Assembly (NCBI GenBank): GCA_016938615.1
Contig: JAFGUH010000189.1
Location: 1-64,000 of the forward strand
Source: Halothiobacillaceae bacterium
GTDB taxonomy: Bacteria > Pseudomonadota > Gammaproteobacteria > Halothiobacillales > Halothiobacillaceae
Direction of reading: 5' to 3'
Length of the DNA stretch: 64,000 nt
Position 1 is the first letter of the stretch. Every line of letters begins with the position of its first letter. The translations under genes and the position numbers were made by a program. Below, in pieces: positions 35,350-45,438 of the stretch. The notes under the pieces are model-generated. The model saw nothing but the letters and a program-made list of their open reading frames with translations. It was not told where the DNA came from and searched no databases.

Positions 35350-38166
35350 ATGACGACAAGCAAAGACAAGGACAAGGCCCTGCGCGCCCGAGTACGCCTG
35401 TTCGGCAACCTCCTGGGTGAAGTGCTGCGCGAGCAAGCCGGCGAGACCGTGTTCGATACCGTCGAAAGCCTGCGGCGCGGTTTCATTCACCTGCGCAAGA
35501 GCCACGACGAAGCGCTCTATCGCCAACTGATGGACGAGATCGAAGGCCTCGACGCCAACAGCCTGAACCTGGTCGTGCGTGCCTACGGCTTGTACTTCAA
35601 CCTGGTCAACATCGCCGAGGAAGACTATTCCCACCAGCACCGCCGCCGCCAGATTCGTCGTGGCCTGCGCCTATGGCGCGGTTCGTTCTACGACACCATC
35701 CGCGGCTTTCAGCGAGAGGGAATGACCGCCCAGCAATTGCAGGGGCTGCTCGACCAGCTCGTCTACATGCCGGTATTCACCGCCCACCCGACGGAAGCCA
35801 AGCGACGCACGGTAATGGACCTCCAGCGCCGGATCTTCCTGCTCTGCGGCGAGCTCGACCGTCCCGAGGCGACCGGTGTCGAGCGCGAGCGACTGCTCGA
35901 CGAGGTCAAATCCATCATACTCGCCTTGCTGCGCACCAACGAGGTGCGCACGACGCGTCCCGAAGTGGCAGACGAGATCCGTCTCGGCATGTACTACTTC
36001 CGCACCTCGATCTTCGCCGCGGTGCCCAAGGCCTACCGCTACCTCGAGCGGGCGGTGAACCTCAACTACAACGACAACAGCCCTGACACCCCGGTCACCG
36101 TACCGAGCCTGTTCAAGTTCGGCTCATGGATCGGAGGCGATCGTGACGGCAACCCATACGTCACGCACGACGTTACCATCCAAGCTGTCTGTCTCGCCTC
36201 GGAAACCATCATCAATGAATACCTCGAACAGCTCGAAACGCTCAATCGGATTCTGACGCATTCCCTGCAACTGGTGCCGGAGATCGACTGCCACCAGTTG
36301 CAGCTCGAATCGGATGCCGCGGCGCTCGAGCTGCTAGACAACAACCAGCAGGACGGCGATTTCTTCCCTGAGGAGCCCTACCGCCTGAAGTTGCTCGCGA
36401 TCCGCAAGCGTCTCGGTTACAACCTCGCCTACATACACAGCGAGCTCGACCGGAAGCCCACCCAACTCGACCCGCGCGCCTACCAGAGCAAGGACGCGTT
36501 CCTCAACGATCTGTACCGCCTGCGCGACTCGCTCGTCGGCATCGGCGACCACCTGCTGGCCGACGGCAATCTCAAGGATCTGATCCGGCTCGCCGAGACT
36601 TTCGGCTGGCACCTCGTCCGCCTGGACATTCGCCAGGAGTCCACCGAGCACTCCGAGACGGTCACCGAGATCCTTGCGCAGCTCGCCCCCGAAATCGACT
36701 ACGCGAATCTGGCCGAAGACGAGCGCACGCGCGTGCTCGGCGAATTGATCGAAGCCGGCAACCATCGCGCCGATTCGCTCGACGGGCTGAGCGAGAAAAG
36801 CCGGGAGGTGATCAAGGTCCTGGAGGTCAAGCGCCAGCTGATCGACCACATCAGCAGCGAGTGCTTCGGCACCTACGTGATCTCGATGACACATTCGGCG
36901 AGCCACGTTATGGAGGTGATGTATCTCGCCTCGATAACCGGCCTGGTGGGTCGGAACGAGAATGGAGGGTGGTTCAGCGACATCCAGGTATCACCGCTGT
37001 TCGAGACCATCGAGGATCTCAAGCACATCGAGCACGTGCTCGGTCGGCTGTTCGACAACCCGACCTACCGGGGCCTGGTGAGCGCGGCGGGCGATTTGCA
37101 GGAAGTCATGCTCGGCTACTCGGACTCCTGCAAGGACGGCGGCTCGTTGGCCTCCACCTGGAGCCTGTACAACGCCCAGAAGCGCGTGATTCGGCTCACG
37201 CGCAGCCACGGTATCGAGTGTCGGTTGTTCCACGGCCGCGGAGGCACGGTCGCGCGTGGCGGCGGACCGACCCACGAGTCGATCTTGTCGCTGCCCCAGG
37301 GTACGGTCGAGGGGCAGATCAAGTTCACCGAGCAGGGGGAAGTGCTCTCTTCGAAGTACAGCAACAACGAAACGGCGATCTACGAACTGACCATGGGCGC
37401 GACCGGCCTGATGAAGGCGGCTCGCCACCAGGTGGTGGCGGAGGACCCGGTCCCGGCCGACTACGAAACCGTGGTCAACGACCTGGCCCGCTTCGGCGAG
37501 GAAAGCTACCGCGAGCTGACCGACCATACGCCGTTCTTCTTCCGCTACTTCCACGAAGCGACGCCGGTCCGCGAGCTCGGCCTGCTCAACATCGGTTCCC
37601 GGCCGACCTCGCGCAAGAAAGGCGACCTCTCCAAGGCGTCGGTGCGGGCGATTCCCTGGGTCTTCGGCTGGTCGCAATCGCGTCACACCCTGCCGGCCTG
37701 GTACGGGATCGGCTCGGCGCTCGAGCGCTGGCGAGACGACAACCCCGGCCGCGACGACATGCTGCACGAACTGTTCGAACAGTGGCCATTCTTCCACAGC
37801 GTGTTGCGCAACACGCAGCTGTCGCTGACCAAGGGCGAGATGAACATTGCGCGCGAATACGCCGGCCTGGTCTCGGACCAGGAACAGGCGGAAGCGGTCT
37901 ACCAGAAGATCCGCGAGGAATACGACCGAACCGTCGAACAACTCCTGGGGGTCGCCCGCACCGCCGACCTGATCGAGATCGACGAATACATCGGCACCTC
38001 GATGAAACGTCGCAATCCCTATCTCGACGTGTTGAACCACATCCAGATCACGCTACTCGCCCGACATCGCGACGAGAGCGTGCCGGAGGCCGAGCGCGAG
38101 AAATGGTTGCCGCCGCTATTGCGCAGCATCAACGCGATTGCCGCCGGGATGCGTAACACGGGCTAG
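35350..38166 (+). CDS. ppc: Phosphoenolpyruvate carboxylase
   Basis: The 938-residue enzyme fixes bicarbonate onto PEP to make oxaloacetate. The key catalytic loops are present: FTAHPTEAKRRT (about 142-153), GGDRDGNPYVT, and FHGRGGTVARGGGPTH (about 625-640). The last reads TVAR where most enzymes have TVGR. The C-terminal tail ends MRNTG as in most bacterial PEPCs. It is single-gene length with its own long upstream region and a strong terminator. Confidence 0.97.
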   Translation: MTTSKDKDKALRARVRLFGNLLGEVLREQAGETVFDTVESLRRGFIHLRKSHDEALYRQLMDEIEGLDANSLNLVVRAYGLYFNLVNIAEEDYSHQHRRRQIRRGLRLWRGSFYDTIRGFQREGMTAQQLQGLLDQLVYMPVFTAHPTEAKRRTVMDLQRRIFLLCGELDRPEATGVERERLLDEVKSIILALLRTNEVRTTRPEVADEIRLGMYYFRTSIFAAVPKAYRYLERAVNLNYNDNSPDTPVTVPSLFKFGSWIGGDRDGNPYVTHDVTIQAVCLASETIINEYLEQLETLNRILTHSLQLVPEIDCHQLQLESDAAALELLDNNQQDGDFFPEEPYRLKLLAIRKRLGYNLAYIHSELDRKPTQLDPRAYQSKDAFLNDLYRLRDSLVGIGDHLLADGNLKDLIRLAETFGWHLVRLDIRQESTEHSETVTEILAQLAPEIDYANLAEDERTRVLGELIEAGNHRADSLDGLSEKSREVIKVLEVKRQLIDHISSECFGTYVISMTHSASHVMEVMYLASITGLVGRNENGGWFSDIQVSPLFETIEDLKHIEHVLGRLFDNPTYRGLVSAAGDLQEVMLGYSDSCKDGGSLASTWSLYNAQKRVIRLTRSHGIECRLFHGRGGTVARGGGPTHESILSLPQGTVEGQIKFTEQGEVLSSKYSNNETAIYELTMGATGLMKAARHQVVAEDPVPADYETVVNDLARFGEESYRELTDHTPFFFRYFHEATPVRELGLLNIGSRPTSRKKGDLSKASVRAIPWVFGWSQSRHTLPAWYGIGSALERWRDDNPGRDDMLHELFEQWPFFHSVLRNTQLSLTKGEMNIAREYAGLVSDQEQAEAVYQKIREEYDRTVEQLLGVARTADLIEIDEYIGTSMKRRNPYLDVLNHIQITLLARHRDESVPEAEREKWLPPLLRSINAIAAGMRNTG

Positions 38167-38186
38167 CTCGACCCACCCACGATATG

Positions 38187-38213
38187 ACGCCACCGTTCCG
38201 GTGGCGTTTTTTT
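38187..38213 (+). terminator. Rho-independent terminator of ppc
   Basis: ACGCCACCG (38187-38195) and CGGTGGCGT (38199-38207) pair around a TTC loop and end in seven T residues. The convergent malQ stop is 12 bp further. Confidence 0.92.
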
Positions 38214-38224
38214 ATTGAGGCACG

Positions 38225-39694
38225 TCAGCCGAGTCGATCGTGGCAGGCGAGTCGCTCGCGAATCCGCGCCGCCAGTTGCTCATCGAGCGCAGCGTCTGAG
38301 GCTCGCCACGTCCAGTTTCCCGCCGTGGTGCCCGGCACGTTGATGCGGGCCTCTGAACCCAGGCCCAACAGATCGGCGACCGGCAGGATCGCCAGGGCGG
38401 CGGTCGAGGCCAGAGCCGTCTCGACCAGGGCTTCCGGCATCGGCAGGGACGGATCGATGCCCGCCTGTTCCTCGATGTCACGGCGCACGCGAGCCCGCTC
38501 CTCGTCGCTCAGCGACCGCCACCAGCCCAGGGTGGTGTCGTTGTCGTGCGTGCCGGTATAGACCACGCTGTGGTGCCGGTGCCGATCGGGGCGATGCGGG
38601 TTGTCCTCGCCACCGCCGAAGGCGAACTGGAGCACGACCATGCCGGGGAGCCCGAAGCGGTCGCGCAGTGCGGTCACCTCGGGCGTGATCACGCCCAGGT
38701 CCTCCGCAACCAGCGGCAGATCGGCCTCACTGACCTGCCGCAACGACGCCAGTACGGCGTCACCTGGGGCTTCGACCCAACGGCCGCTGACGGCATCGGG
38801 CGAGTCGGCGGGTATTGCCCAGTACGCGGAGAAGGCACGGAAATGATCGATGCGGACCCAATCGTAGAGCTCCAGATGACGGGCCAGGCGTGACCGCCAC
38901 CAGGCGAAATCGTCCTGGGCCATCCGCGCGAAATCGAACAGCGGGTTGCCCCAGCGTTGCCCGGTCGCCGAGAAATAATCCGGCGGAACGCCGGCCACGA
39001 CGCTCGGCTGGCCGGCCTGGTCAAGGTCGAACAGCGACCGGTTAGCCCACACGTCCGCAGAGTCGCCCGCGACGAAAATCGGCAAGTCTCCGAACAAGCA
39101 GATCCCCTTCGATCCTGCCCGGTATCGCAAGGCCCGCCACTGGCGGTCGAGCAGGAACTGCTCGAAGGCCACCGCGTCGATCCGCGCGGCATGGCGTTGT
39201 TCCAGGGCGCGTATGGCTGCCGGCTGCCGGTCGCGCAGCTCAGGCGGCCAGTCGAACCAGGCGCGGCCCTGCTGCTCGGCCCGCGACACCATGAATCGGC
39301 AGTAGTCGTCGATCCAGTCGGCTTCGGCTTCCCGAAATCGGCGGAACGCCTCCCGCAGTGACGGCGACGCCCCCTCGCCCCGGCGGCGTTCCGCAATCGG
39401 AGTCCCGGTACGGAAGCCTTCATCTTCAGCCAGATCGTGCTCGTCCAACAACGAGGGCTCGATCGCGAAGGAGGACAGGCATTGGTAGGGAGATCCATCG
39501 GGATGGGTGGGGCCGAGCGGCAACACCTGCCAGACCGAGAACCCGGCGCCATCGAGAAAACCGATCAGATCCCGGGCCGCTGCGCCGAACCCAGGCTCGC
39601 TCAGGCTGGCCACCGGCATCAGGAGGCCGGCGCGTCGGCGCGTCGCGGGGGCCTCGCAGGTCGTGGCCACGAGCGGGATATCCCTTGCGGTCAT
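38225..39694 (-). CDS. malQ: 4-alpha-glucanotransferase (amylomaltase, GH77)
   Basis: This 489-residue enzyme disproportionates alpha-1,4-glucans. GH77 features are the N-terminal WQVLPLGPTHPDGSPYQ, the nucleophile segment VRIDHFRAFSAYWAIP, the acid/base region LVAEDLGVITPEV and the late YTGTHDNDTTLGWW. The ATG at 39694 has an ideal AGGAGG at 6-bp spacing. It is the last gene of the glgC-GH57-malQ operon and probably remodels branches or malto-oligosaccharides during glycogen turnover. Confidence 0.95.
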   Translation of the reverse strand: MTARDIPLVATTCEAPATRRRAGLLMPVASLSEPGFGAAARDLIGFLDGAGFSVWQVLPLGPTHPDGSPYQCLSSFAIEPSLLDEHDLAEDEGFRTGTPIAERRRGEGASPSLREAFRRFREAEADWIDDYCRFMVSRAEQQGRAWFDWPPELRDRQPAAIRALEQRHAARIDAVAFEQFLLDRQWRALRYRAGSKGICLFGDLPIFVAGDSADVWANRSLFDLDQAGQPSVVAGVPPDYFSATGQRWGNPLFDFARMAQDDFAWWRSRLARHLELYDWVRIDHFRAFSAYWAIPADSPDAVSGRWVEAPGDAVLASLRQVSEADLPLVAEDLGVITPEVTALRDRFGLPGMVVLQFAFGGGEDNPHRPDRHRHHSVVYTGTHDNDTTLGWWRSLSDEERARVRRDIEEQAGIDPSLPMPEALVETALASTAALAILPVADLLGLGSEARINVPGTTAGNWTWRASDAALDEQLAARIRERLACHDRLG

Positions 39695-39710
39695 GAGGTG
39701 CCTCCTGCGG

Positions 39711-41414
39711 TCACGCCTGCCCTCGACGCATGGTTCCACCGGTCTTGATCCGCTCGTCGTCGGGAACGGGCTCACAGATGGGCTCGACCAACACCTCGGG
39801 CACCGGTCGATCGATCAGTTCGTAGAGACGCACCAATTGCAACCGGTAGAGGCGATCGAAGTCGCGAACCGCATCGGCGGGACTGCTATCGTCGAACCAC
39901 CAGAACCAGTCCGAGCCCTCGCACACCGCCAGCTGATGCGCGTTGAGCCGCGCGGTCTCTGCATCCCAGCCGTCGTTCTCCTCCGCGTCGATATAGGCCT
40001 CGCGCGCCTCGACCAGTCGATCCCAGGCCCGATTCTTGGCACTCTCCCCGATCCAGGTGGAGAGATTGCCGTAGACCCAGCTGCCGGCTACCAGGGAGGG
40101 CAGCGTCACGGCCGCCGGTCGGGTTTCCAGGTACTCGCCCAGGGTGGTCAGCATCAGGCGCGGGTGGTCTGAGAGACGTTTGTAGAGCCCATCGAGCAGC
40201 CAGAAGCCGTTGTCCGGGTAGTGCTCCCAGGCATTTTCGCCGTCGAGGATGATCGGAACGATCGGGTTGGCGACGTCCAGATGGGAACAGGTATCGGCGA
40301 TCGACACCAGGTGGTGGATCAGGTCGTCGATGGCATCGTCGGCGTGCCAATTCTGGTAGTCGAACCCGATCCGATCGGACAGTCCGTCGTCACGGAAGAA
40401 CAGCCGAATGGAGCCCGCCTCGAGCTCGTAGGACTGGTGCTGGCAATGCACCTCCTGACGAAGGTGATTAAGGCTATTGCGCAACACCTGCTGGCCACTG
40501 GCCGCCCAGGAGAATCCGGCCTCGTCGAGCAGACGAACGGTAGCATCGGACACAGCCCCCTCCGACGGCCAACAGCCAGACGGTTCGCGCCCCAGCAAGC
40601 GCTGGAAGACGGTCCGCCCATGCTCGATGTGCCATTGCACTCGCTCGTGTCCGCCCGGGTAGCTCACCGCTTCCGGCTGCGGGGCGGCCGGCTCGGATTC
40701 GAGACCGGCACGCATGTCCTGGAGCAAGGGCATAATCGGATGCGCGTACGGCGTCATCGACAATTCCACCTGGCCGCGATCGGCCAAGGCGCGGTAGCGA
40801 TCGAACAACCCGGCAATGGTCTCGCCGATCAGGTCGAGCAATGCGACGCGCTCCTCGACAGGGTAGTCGGATTGCCGCTCGATCAGAGAGGCGATCAGCG
40901 GCTGCGATTGGCGCAGCGTCTCACCACACCAAGCCAGGTGGTACCAGGTCGAGAGATCACCGATGAACGCGTCGTCGACATAACGCCCCGGGGAGGCGGT
41001 TTGCTCCAGCGACTCGGCCACACGTATCAGGCGGGCGAAGGCCGGGAAGCGATCCACCATCCGTTCCCGATTGGCCCGTTGCAATGCAGCGAGCACGCGA
41101 CTCCGTTCCTCTCCGTCGAGTGCCCCCGGGTCGACCAGGCTTTTCAGGACCGGGTCGCGCAGTTCGGAGCTCGAGCCGGTCGAACGATACCGCCCGATCT
41201 GGGTCGCGTAGTCCTCGAGCTGCTCGAGGAGGACGGGGACGAAATTAACCACGGCACGCGCCGCAGGCCAACGCTCGAGGTGCGCGGCCATGTCCGCGTA
41301 GTCCTTGATCGCGTGCAGGTAGGTCCAGGGCTGCTGGTACACGCCGTCGCGGGGGTCGCGGTATTCCGGCTGGTGCATGTGCCAGAAAAACACCACGGGT
41401 AGCTTGTCGGTCAT
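39711..41414 (-). CDS. Glycoside hydrolase family 57 protein
   Basis: The 567-residue protein begins VVFFWHMHQPEYRDP, the GH57 N-terminal signature, and has later family blocks GCWPSEGAVSDATVRLLDEAG and NPIVPIILDGENAWEHYP, which contain the expected catalytic Glu and Asp regions. GH57 enzymes include alpha-amylases, branching enzymes and 4-alpha-glucanotransferases; the exact activity cannot be read from sequence. It is placed between glgC and malQ with 16 bp to malQ. The frame extends upstream, but the ATG at 41414 (or 41423) directly precedes the conserved domain. Confidence 0.9.
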   Translation of the reverse strand: MTDKLPVVFFWHMHQPEYRDPRDGVYQQPWTYLHAIKDYADMAAHLERWPAARAVVNFVPVLLEQLEDYATQIGRYRSTGSSSELRDPVLKSLVDPGALDGEERSRVLAALQRANRERMVDRFPAFARLIRVAESLEQTASPGRYVDDAFIGDLSTWYHLAWCGETLRQSQPLIASLIERQSDYPVEERVALLDLIGETIAGLFDRYRALADRGQVELSMTPYAHPIMPLLQDMRAGLESEPAAPQPEAVSYPGGHERVQWHIEHGRTVFQRLLGREPSGCWPSEGAVSDATVRLLDEAGFSWAASGQQVLRNSLNHLRQEVHCQHQSYELEAGSIRLFFRDDGLSDRIGFDYQNWHADDAIDDLIHHLVSIADTCSHLDVANPIVPIILDGENAWEHYPDNGFWLLDGLYKRLSDHPRLMLTTLGEYLETRPAAVTLPSLVAGSWVYGNLSTWIGESAKNRAWDRLVEAREAYIDAEENDGWDAETARLNAHQLAVCEGSDWFWWFDDSSPADAVRDFDRLYRLQLVRLYELIDRPVPEVLVEPICEPVPDDERIKTGGTMRRGQA

Positions 41415-41493
41415 TGCGGTCATTTCCTCTGAGACGAGCGGCAGGGGCAGCGGGCCCGGCGTAGGGCCCCGAACGGGTCGCCCGGCGGAGAGA

Positions 41494-42765
41494 TCAACGA
41501 ACCATGTGCAGTTTCTGGCCCAGCATCTGCGGAGTGACCAGCACCACGCCGTTGGGACTGACCTCGAAACGCTCACGATCGGTCTCGAGGTCGAGCCCGA
41601 TCTTCATGCCGGGCGGGATAACGCAACCCTTGTCGATCACCGCTCGGTGGATTTCAGCGCCCTCGCCCACCTCGACATTCGGTAAGACGACCGCGTCCTG
41701 GACGTAGGCCTGCTCGCGGATCATCACGTTCGAGAACAGCAACGAGTGACGGACGACCGCCCCGGATATGATGCAGCCGCCACTCACCATGGAATCGATG
41801 GCTGAGCCCCGTCGCCCGTCCTCGTCGAAGACGAACTTGGCCGGCGGCAACTGCTCCTGGTAGGTCCAGATGGGCCATTCGGTGTCGTAAAGGTTGAGAT
41901 CCGGCTCCACGCCGATCAGCTCGAGATTCGCCGACCAGTACGAATCGATGGTACCGACATCGCGCCAGTAGGACTGCTGCTCCTGGCCGGGCTCGCGGAA
42001 CGGGTAGGCGAAGACCTGGTGCTGCTCGATCAGGCGCGGGATGACGTTCTTGCCGAAATCGTGATCGGACTCGGGATCATCGGCGTCCCGGATGAGCTGG
42101 TCGAACAGGAACGCGGTGCGGAAGACGTAGATGCCCATGGAGGCGAGCGCCTGATTCGAGTCGTTGGGCAGGGTCGGCGGGTTATCCGGCTTTTCGACGA
42201 AACTCTCGATGCGTCCCGCCTCGTCGATTCCCATTACGCCAAACGACCGCGCCTGTTCGATCGGCACCTCGATGCAGCCGACGGTCAGGTCCGCCCCCTT
42301 TTCCACGTGGTAGGCGATCATGGGGCCGTAGTCCATCTTGTAGACGTGATCGCCAGCGAGGATAAGCGTGTACTCGGCATCGTGGGCCCGGAGGATGTCG
42401 ATGTTCTGGTAGACCGCGTCAGCCGTGCCGGAATACCAGGACTGATCGTTGACACGCTGCTGAGCGGGGAGCAACTCGACGAACTCCCCGCGCGCCACAT
42501 GATTGCCACCCCAACCAAGCTGCACGTGCTTGATCAAGGAATGCGCCTTGTACTGGGTGAGCACGCCCATGCGCCGGATCCCGGAATTCACGCAGTTCGA
42601 AAGGGGAAAATCGATGATGCGAAACTTGCCCCCGAACGGCACGGCTGGCTTTGCTCGCCAGTCGGTCAACTGCTTGAGCCGAGAGCCGCGGCCACCGGCA
42701 AGCACCAGGGCCAGCGTGTCTCGGGTGATGCGACTGACCAGTCGTTGCGGGCTATCAACAATCAT
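41494..42765 (-). CDS. glgC: Glucose-1-phosphate adenylyltransferase (ADP-glucose pyrophosphorylase)
   Basis: The 423-residue enzyme makes ADP-glucose, the committed step of bacterial glycogen synthesis. [17 protein letters not shown] is the nucleotide site and [19 protein letters not shown] is the substrate/effector segment (the Lys region of E. coli K39). A C-terminal left-handed beta-helix includes [14 protein letters not shown] and [13 protein letters not shown]. The ATG at 42765 follows GAGAGG; upstream in-frame ATGs at 42813 and 42852 are less likely. Allosteric regulation is expected from the family. It is divergent from glgB. Confidence 0.96.
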   Translation of the reverse strand: MIVDSPQRLVSRITRDTLALVLAGGRGSRLKQLTDWRAKPAVPFGGKFRIIDFPLSNCVNSGIRRMGVLTQYKAHSLIKHVQLGWGGNHVARGEFVELLPAQQRVNDQSWYSGTADAVYQNIDILRAHDAEYTLILAGDHVYKMDYGPMIAYHVEKGADLTVGCIEVPIEQARSFGVMGIDEAGRIESFVEKPDNPPTLPNDSNQALASMGIYVFRTAFLFDQLIRDADDPESDHDFGKNVIPRLIEQHQVFAYPFREPGQEQQSYWRDVGTIDSYWSANLELIGVEPDLNLYDTEWPIWTYQEQLPPAKFVFDEDGRRGSAIDSMVSGGCIISGAVVRHSLLFSNVMIREQAYVQDAVVLPNVEVGEGAEIHRAVIDKGCVIPPGMKIGLDLETDRERFEVSPNGVVLVTPQMLGQKLHMVR

Positions 42766-43005
42766 GTGGCCTGACCTCTCCAGCTGCGTCCATTGCACGA
42801 TGTTCTCGGGCATGGGACGGCCCCTGAGCCTGCCCCGAGCAATTCGGGCCAACGCCCCCCCGGCCTACGCCCCGGGACGACCCGCCGTCGAACGTTACCA
42901 GTCAGAGACTAGCGCATTCGCGTTTCGGTTGGATAACAATTCTCAACGGGCTGCATCGCCAGCCAATTCGCCGCTACTGGCGTGCTATGCCATAGTCGAT
43001 AGGCA

Positions 43006-43081
43006 GGAACCTCTGCACGAGTCGATCATGCCCTTGTCGCGCGAACGCCACCGAGGGCATTATCGATCGGTGCGGGGTTCC
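43006..43081. repeat. Short palindromic element related to the ends of the 4554 element
   Basis: The left arm (43006-43033) starts GGAACCTCTGCACGA. The right arm (43055-43081) is its imperfect reverse complement, leaving a loop of about 21 bases. The CCTCTGCACG core is shared with both termini of the 273-bp element at 4554. It lies in the glgC/glgB divergent region, 68 bp before the glgB ATG. Confidence 0.65.
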
Positions 43082-43148
43082 CGGAGAAAGCCCGCCCACG
43101 CGGGGGTCCGGCACGCCACCCGTCAGCCCCTTGTCGAATCGAGACCAT

Positions 43149-45320
43149 ATGGAAAACGACCTTCAAGCCCTGATCGACGTTCGTCACCACGACCCGCACC
43201 GAGTGCTCGGCGTGCATGGCAGCGACGCGGACAACGTCCGGCTACGCACCTTCCAACCGCATGCCTCGCAGGTGGACACCTGCGACCGCGACGGGGAACC
43301 GGTCGGTCTCACAGCTCATCCGGACTGTCCGGGACTGTTCGAGGTCACCCTGCCCCGGCGCTGGGTACCCGCCCACCCCGAATACCGGGTCACTCTGCCG
43401 GACGGGTACGCCTACTGGATGGTCGATCCCTACAGCTTTCTCCCCACCGTGGGCGAACTCGACCTGCACCTGTTCGCCGAGGGGCGTCACCTGCAACTGT
43501 GGCAGATGCTGGGCGCCCAGGTCCTGTCCGTCGATGGCATCGTCGGCACACGCTTCGCCGTCTGGGCACCGAATGCCGCCCGAGTCAGCGTGGTCGGGAG
43601 CTTCAACGACTGGGACGGCCGGCGTCATCCGATGCGCGTGCTCGGCGACAGTGGCGTATGGGAGTTGTTCGTCCCGGGCGTGAATGTCGGCGATCTCTAC
43701 AAGTACGAAATCCACAGCCGCTTGACCGGCGAGACCCGCCTGCGGACCGACCCGGTCGGTCGCCGGTTCGAGATGCGCCCCGACACGGCCGCCATCGTGC
43801 CCGAGTTCCAGGGCCACGACTGGCAGGATCACGACTGGATCGCACGACGCGAACAGTGGCAATGGGACCAGGCACCGATCTCGATCTACGAGGTCCACCT
43901 CGGTTCCTGGCAGCGAGGCGACGACGCGTTTCTAGGCTACGACGAGCTGGCCGACCGGCTGATTCCCTACGTGCGGGACCGCGGTTTCACGCACGTCGAG
44001 TTGCTCCCGGTCACCGAGCACCCCTTCGACGGGTCCTGGGGCTATCAGACCACCGGCTATTTCGCGCCGACCAGCCGATTTGGCTCGCCGGAGGCCTTTT
44101 GCCGACTGGTCGACCGCTGCCATGCCGCCGGTATCGGCGTAATCCTCGACTGGGTGCCGGCACATTTCCCGCGTGACGAGTTCGCCCTGGCACGCTTCGA
44201 CGGAAGCGCGCTCTACGAACACGAGGATCCTCGCCGTGGAGAGCACCGCGACTGGGGCACGCTGATCTTCAACTTCGGCCGCCGCGAGGTGGAGAACTTC
44301 CTGATCGCCTCGGCCCAGTACTGGATCGAGCATCTGCACCTCGACGGTCTGCGCGTCGACGCTGTCGCCTCGATGCTCTATCTCGACTACTCCCGGGAGG
44401 CCGACGACTGGCTTCCCAACCAGCACGGCGGACGCGAGAACCTGGAGGCAATCGCCTTCCTCCAGCGGCTCAATCACACGATCCTGTCGCGCAACCCCGG
44501 CACCCTGATGATGGCCGAGGAATCCACGGCCTGGCCGATGGTCTCCCGCCCGCCCGATCACGGCGGGCTCGGCTTCTCCATCAAGTGGAACATGGGCTGG
44601 ATGAACGATTCGCTAGCCTATTTCAGCGAAGACCCGTTGCACCGCCCGTATCATCACAACCTGCTGACCTTCGGGTTGCTTTACGCATTTTCCGAGAACT
44701 TCGTGCTGCCGCTCTCCCACGACGAGGTGGTGCACGGCAAGCGCTCGCTGCCCGACAAGATGCCGGGCGACGAATGGCAACGGTTCGCCAACCTGCGCCT
44801 GCTGTTTGCCTGGCAGTTCACGTTTCCTGGCAAGAAACTGATGTTCATGGGCACGGAGTTCGGTCAGGGCAATGAATGGTCCCACGAGCGTGAGCTCGAC
44901 TGGTGGATGCTCGACTATCCGCTTCACCGGGGCATCCTGACCCTCGTCGATCAACTCAACAGCCGCTACCGCCAGGAACCGGCGCTGCATCAGCGCGACT
45001 TCCGACCCGACGGGTTTGAATGGATCGACTGCAACGACCGCAGCCAGTCGGTAATCAGTTTCTACCGGCACGGCGACGACGAAAGCCTCGTGGTCGTGAT
45101 GAATTTCACCCCTGTCACACGGTCCGACTATCGGATCGGCGTGCCCCGGACAGGCCGCTATCAGGTACTACTGAACACCGACGGCGAAGCATTCGGCGGC
45201 GGAGGACACGACCCATCTCCCACTGCGGCCGACGACACTCCCTGGCACGGCCAGCCGGCCAGCCTTGAACTCGATCTGCCCGGGCTGAGCGCGGTGATCC
45301 TCAAACACGGCGGACCTTGA
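43149..45320 (+). CDS. glgB: 1,4-alpha-glucan branching enzyme
   Basis: This 723-residue enzyme adds alpha-1,6 branches to glycogen. There is an N-terminal CBM48-type region ([24 protein letters not shown]), then a GH13 barrel with nucleophile [15 protein letters not shown], acid/base MMAEESTAW and transition-state residues [15 protein letters not shown] at 43131 would give an N-terminus [15 protein letters not shown] that aligns in length with E. coli GlgB but lacks a ribosome-binding site. The ATG at 43149 has a weak GAGA. Either start is possible. Confidence 0.96.
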   Translation: MENDLQALIDVRHHDPHRVLGVHGSDADNVRLRTFQPHASQVDTCDRDGEPVGLTAHPDCPGLFEVTLPRRWVPAHPEYRVTLPDGYAYWMVDPYSFLPTVGELDLHLFAEGRHLQLWQMLGAQVLSVDGIVGTRFAVWAPNAARVSVVGSFNDWDGRRHPMRVLGDSGVWELFVPGVNVGDLYKYEIHSRLTGETRLRTDPVGRRFEMRPDTAAIVPEFQGHDWQDHDWIARREQWQWDQAPISIYEVHLGSWQRGDDAFLGYDELADRLIPYVRDRGFTHVELLPVTEHPFDGSWGYQTTGYFAPTSRFGSPEAFCRLVDRCHAAGIGVILDWVPAHFPRDEFALARFDGSALYEHEDPRRGEHRDWGTLIFNFGRREVENFLIASAQYWIEHLHLDGLRVDAVASMLYLDYSREADDWLPNQHGGRENLEAIAFLQRLNHTILSRNPGTLMMAEESTAWPMVSRPPDHGGLGFSIKWNMGWMNDSLAYFSEDPLHRPYHHNLLTFGLLYAFSENFVLPLSHDEVVHGKRSLPDKMPGDEWQRFANLRLLFAWQFTFPGKKLMFMGTEFGQGNEWSHERELDWWMLDYPLHRGILTLVDQLNSRYRQEPALHQRDFRPDGFEWIDCNDRSQSVISFYRHGDDESLVVVMNFTPVTRSDYRIGVPRTGRYQVLLNTDGEAFGGGGHDPSPTAADDTPWHGQPASLELDLPGLSAVILKHGGP

Positions 45321-45438
45321 CCGCATGGCCGAGAGGCGCGCGTCGACCCGGAAACACCGTCTTGGGATAACATGCGATACTCCGTCCTTAAAGACCTGCC
45401 TGTAACGACCGTTCACCCGAAATCGAGGAGAGACCGAC

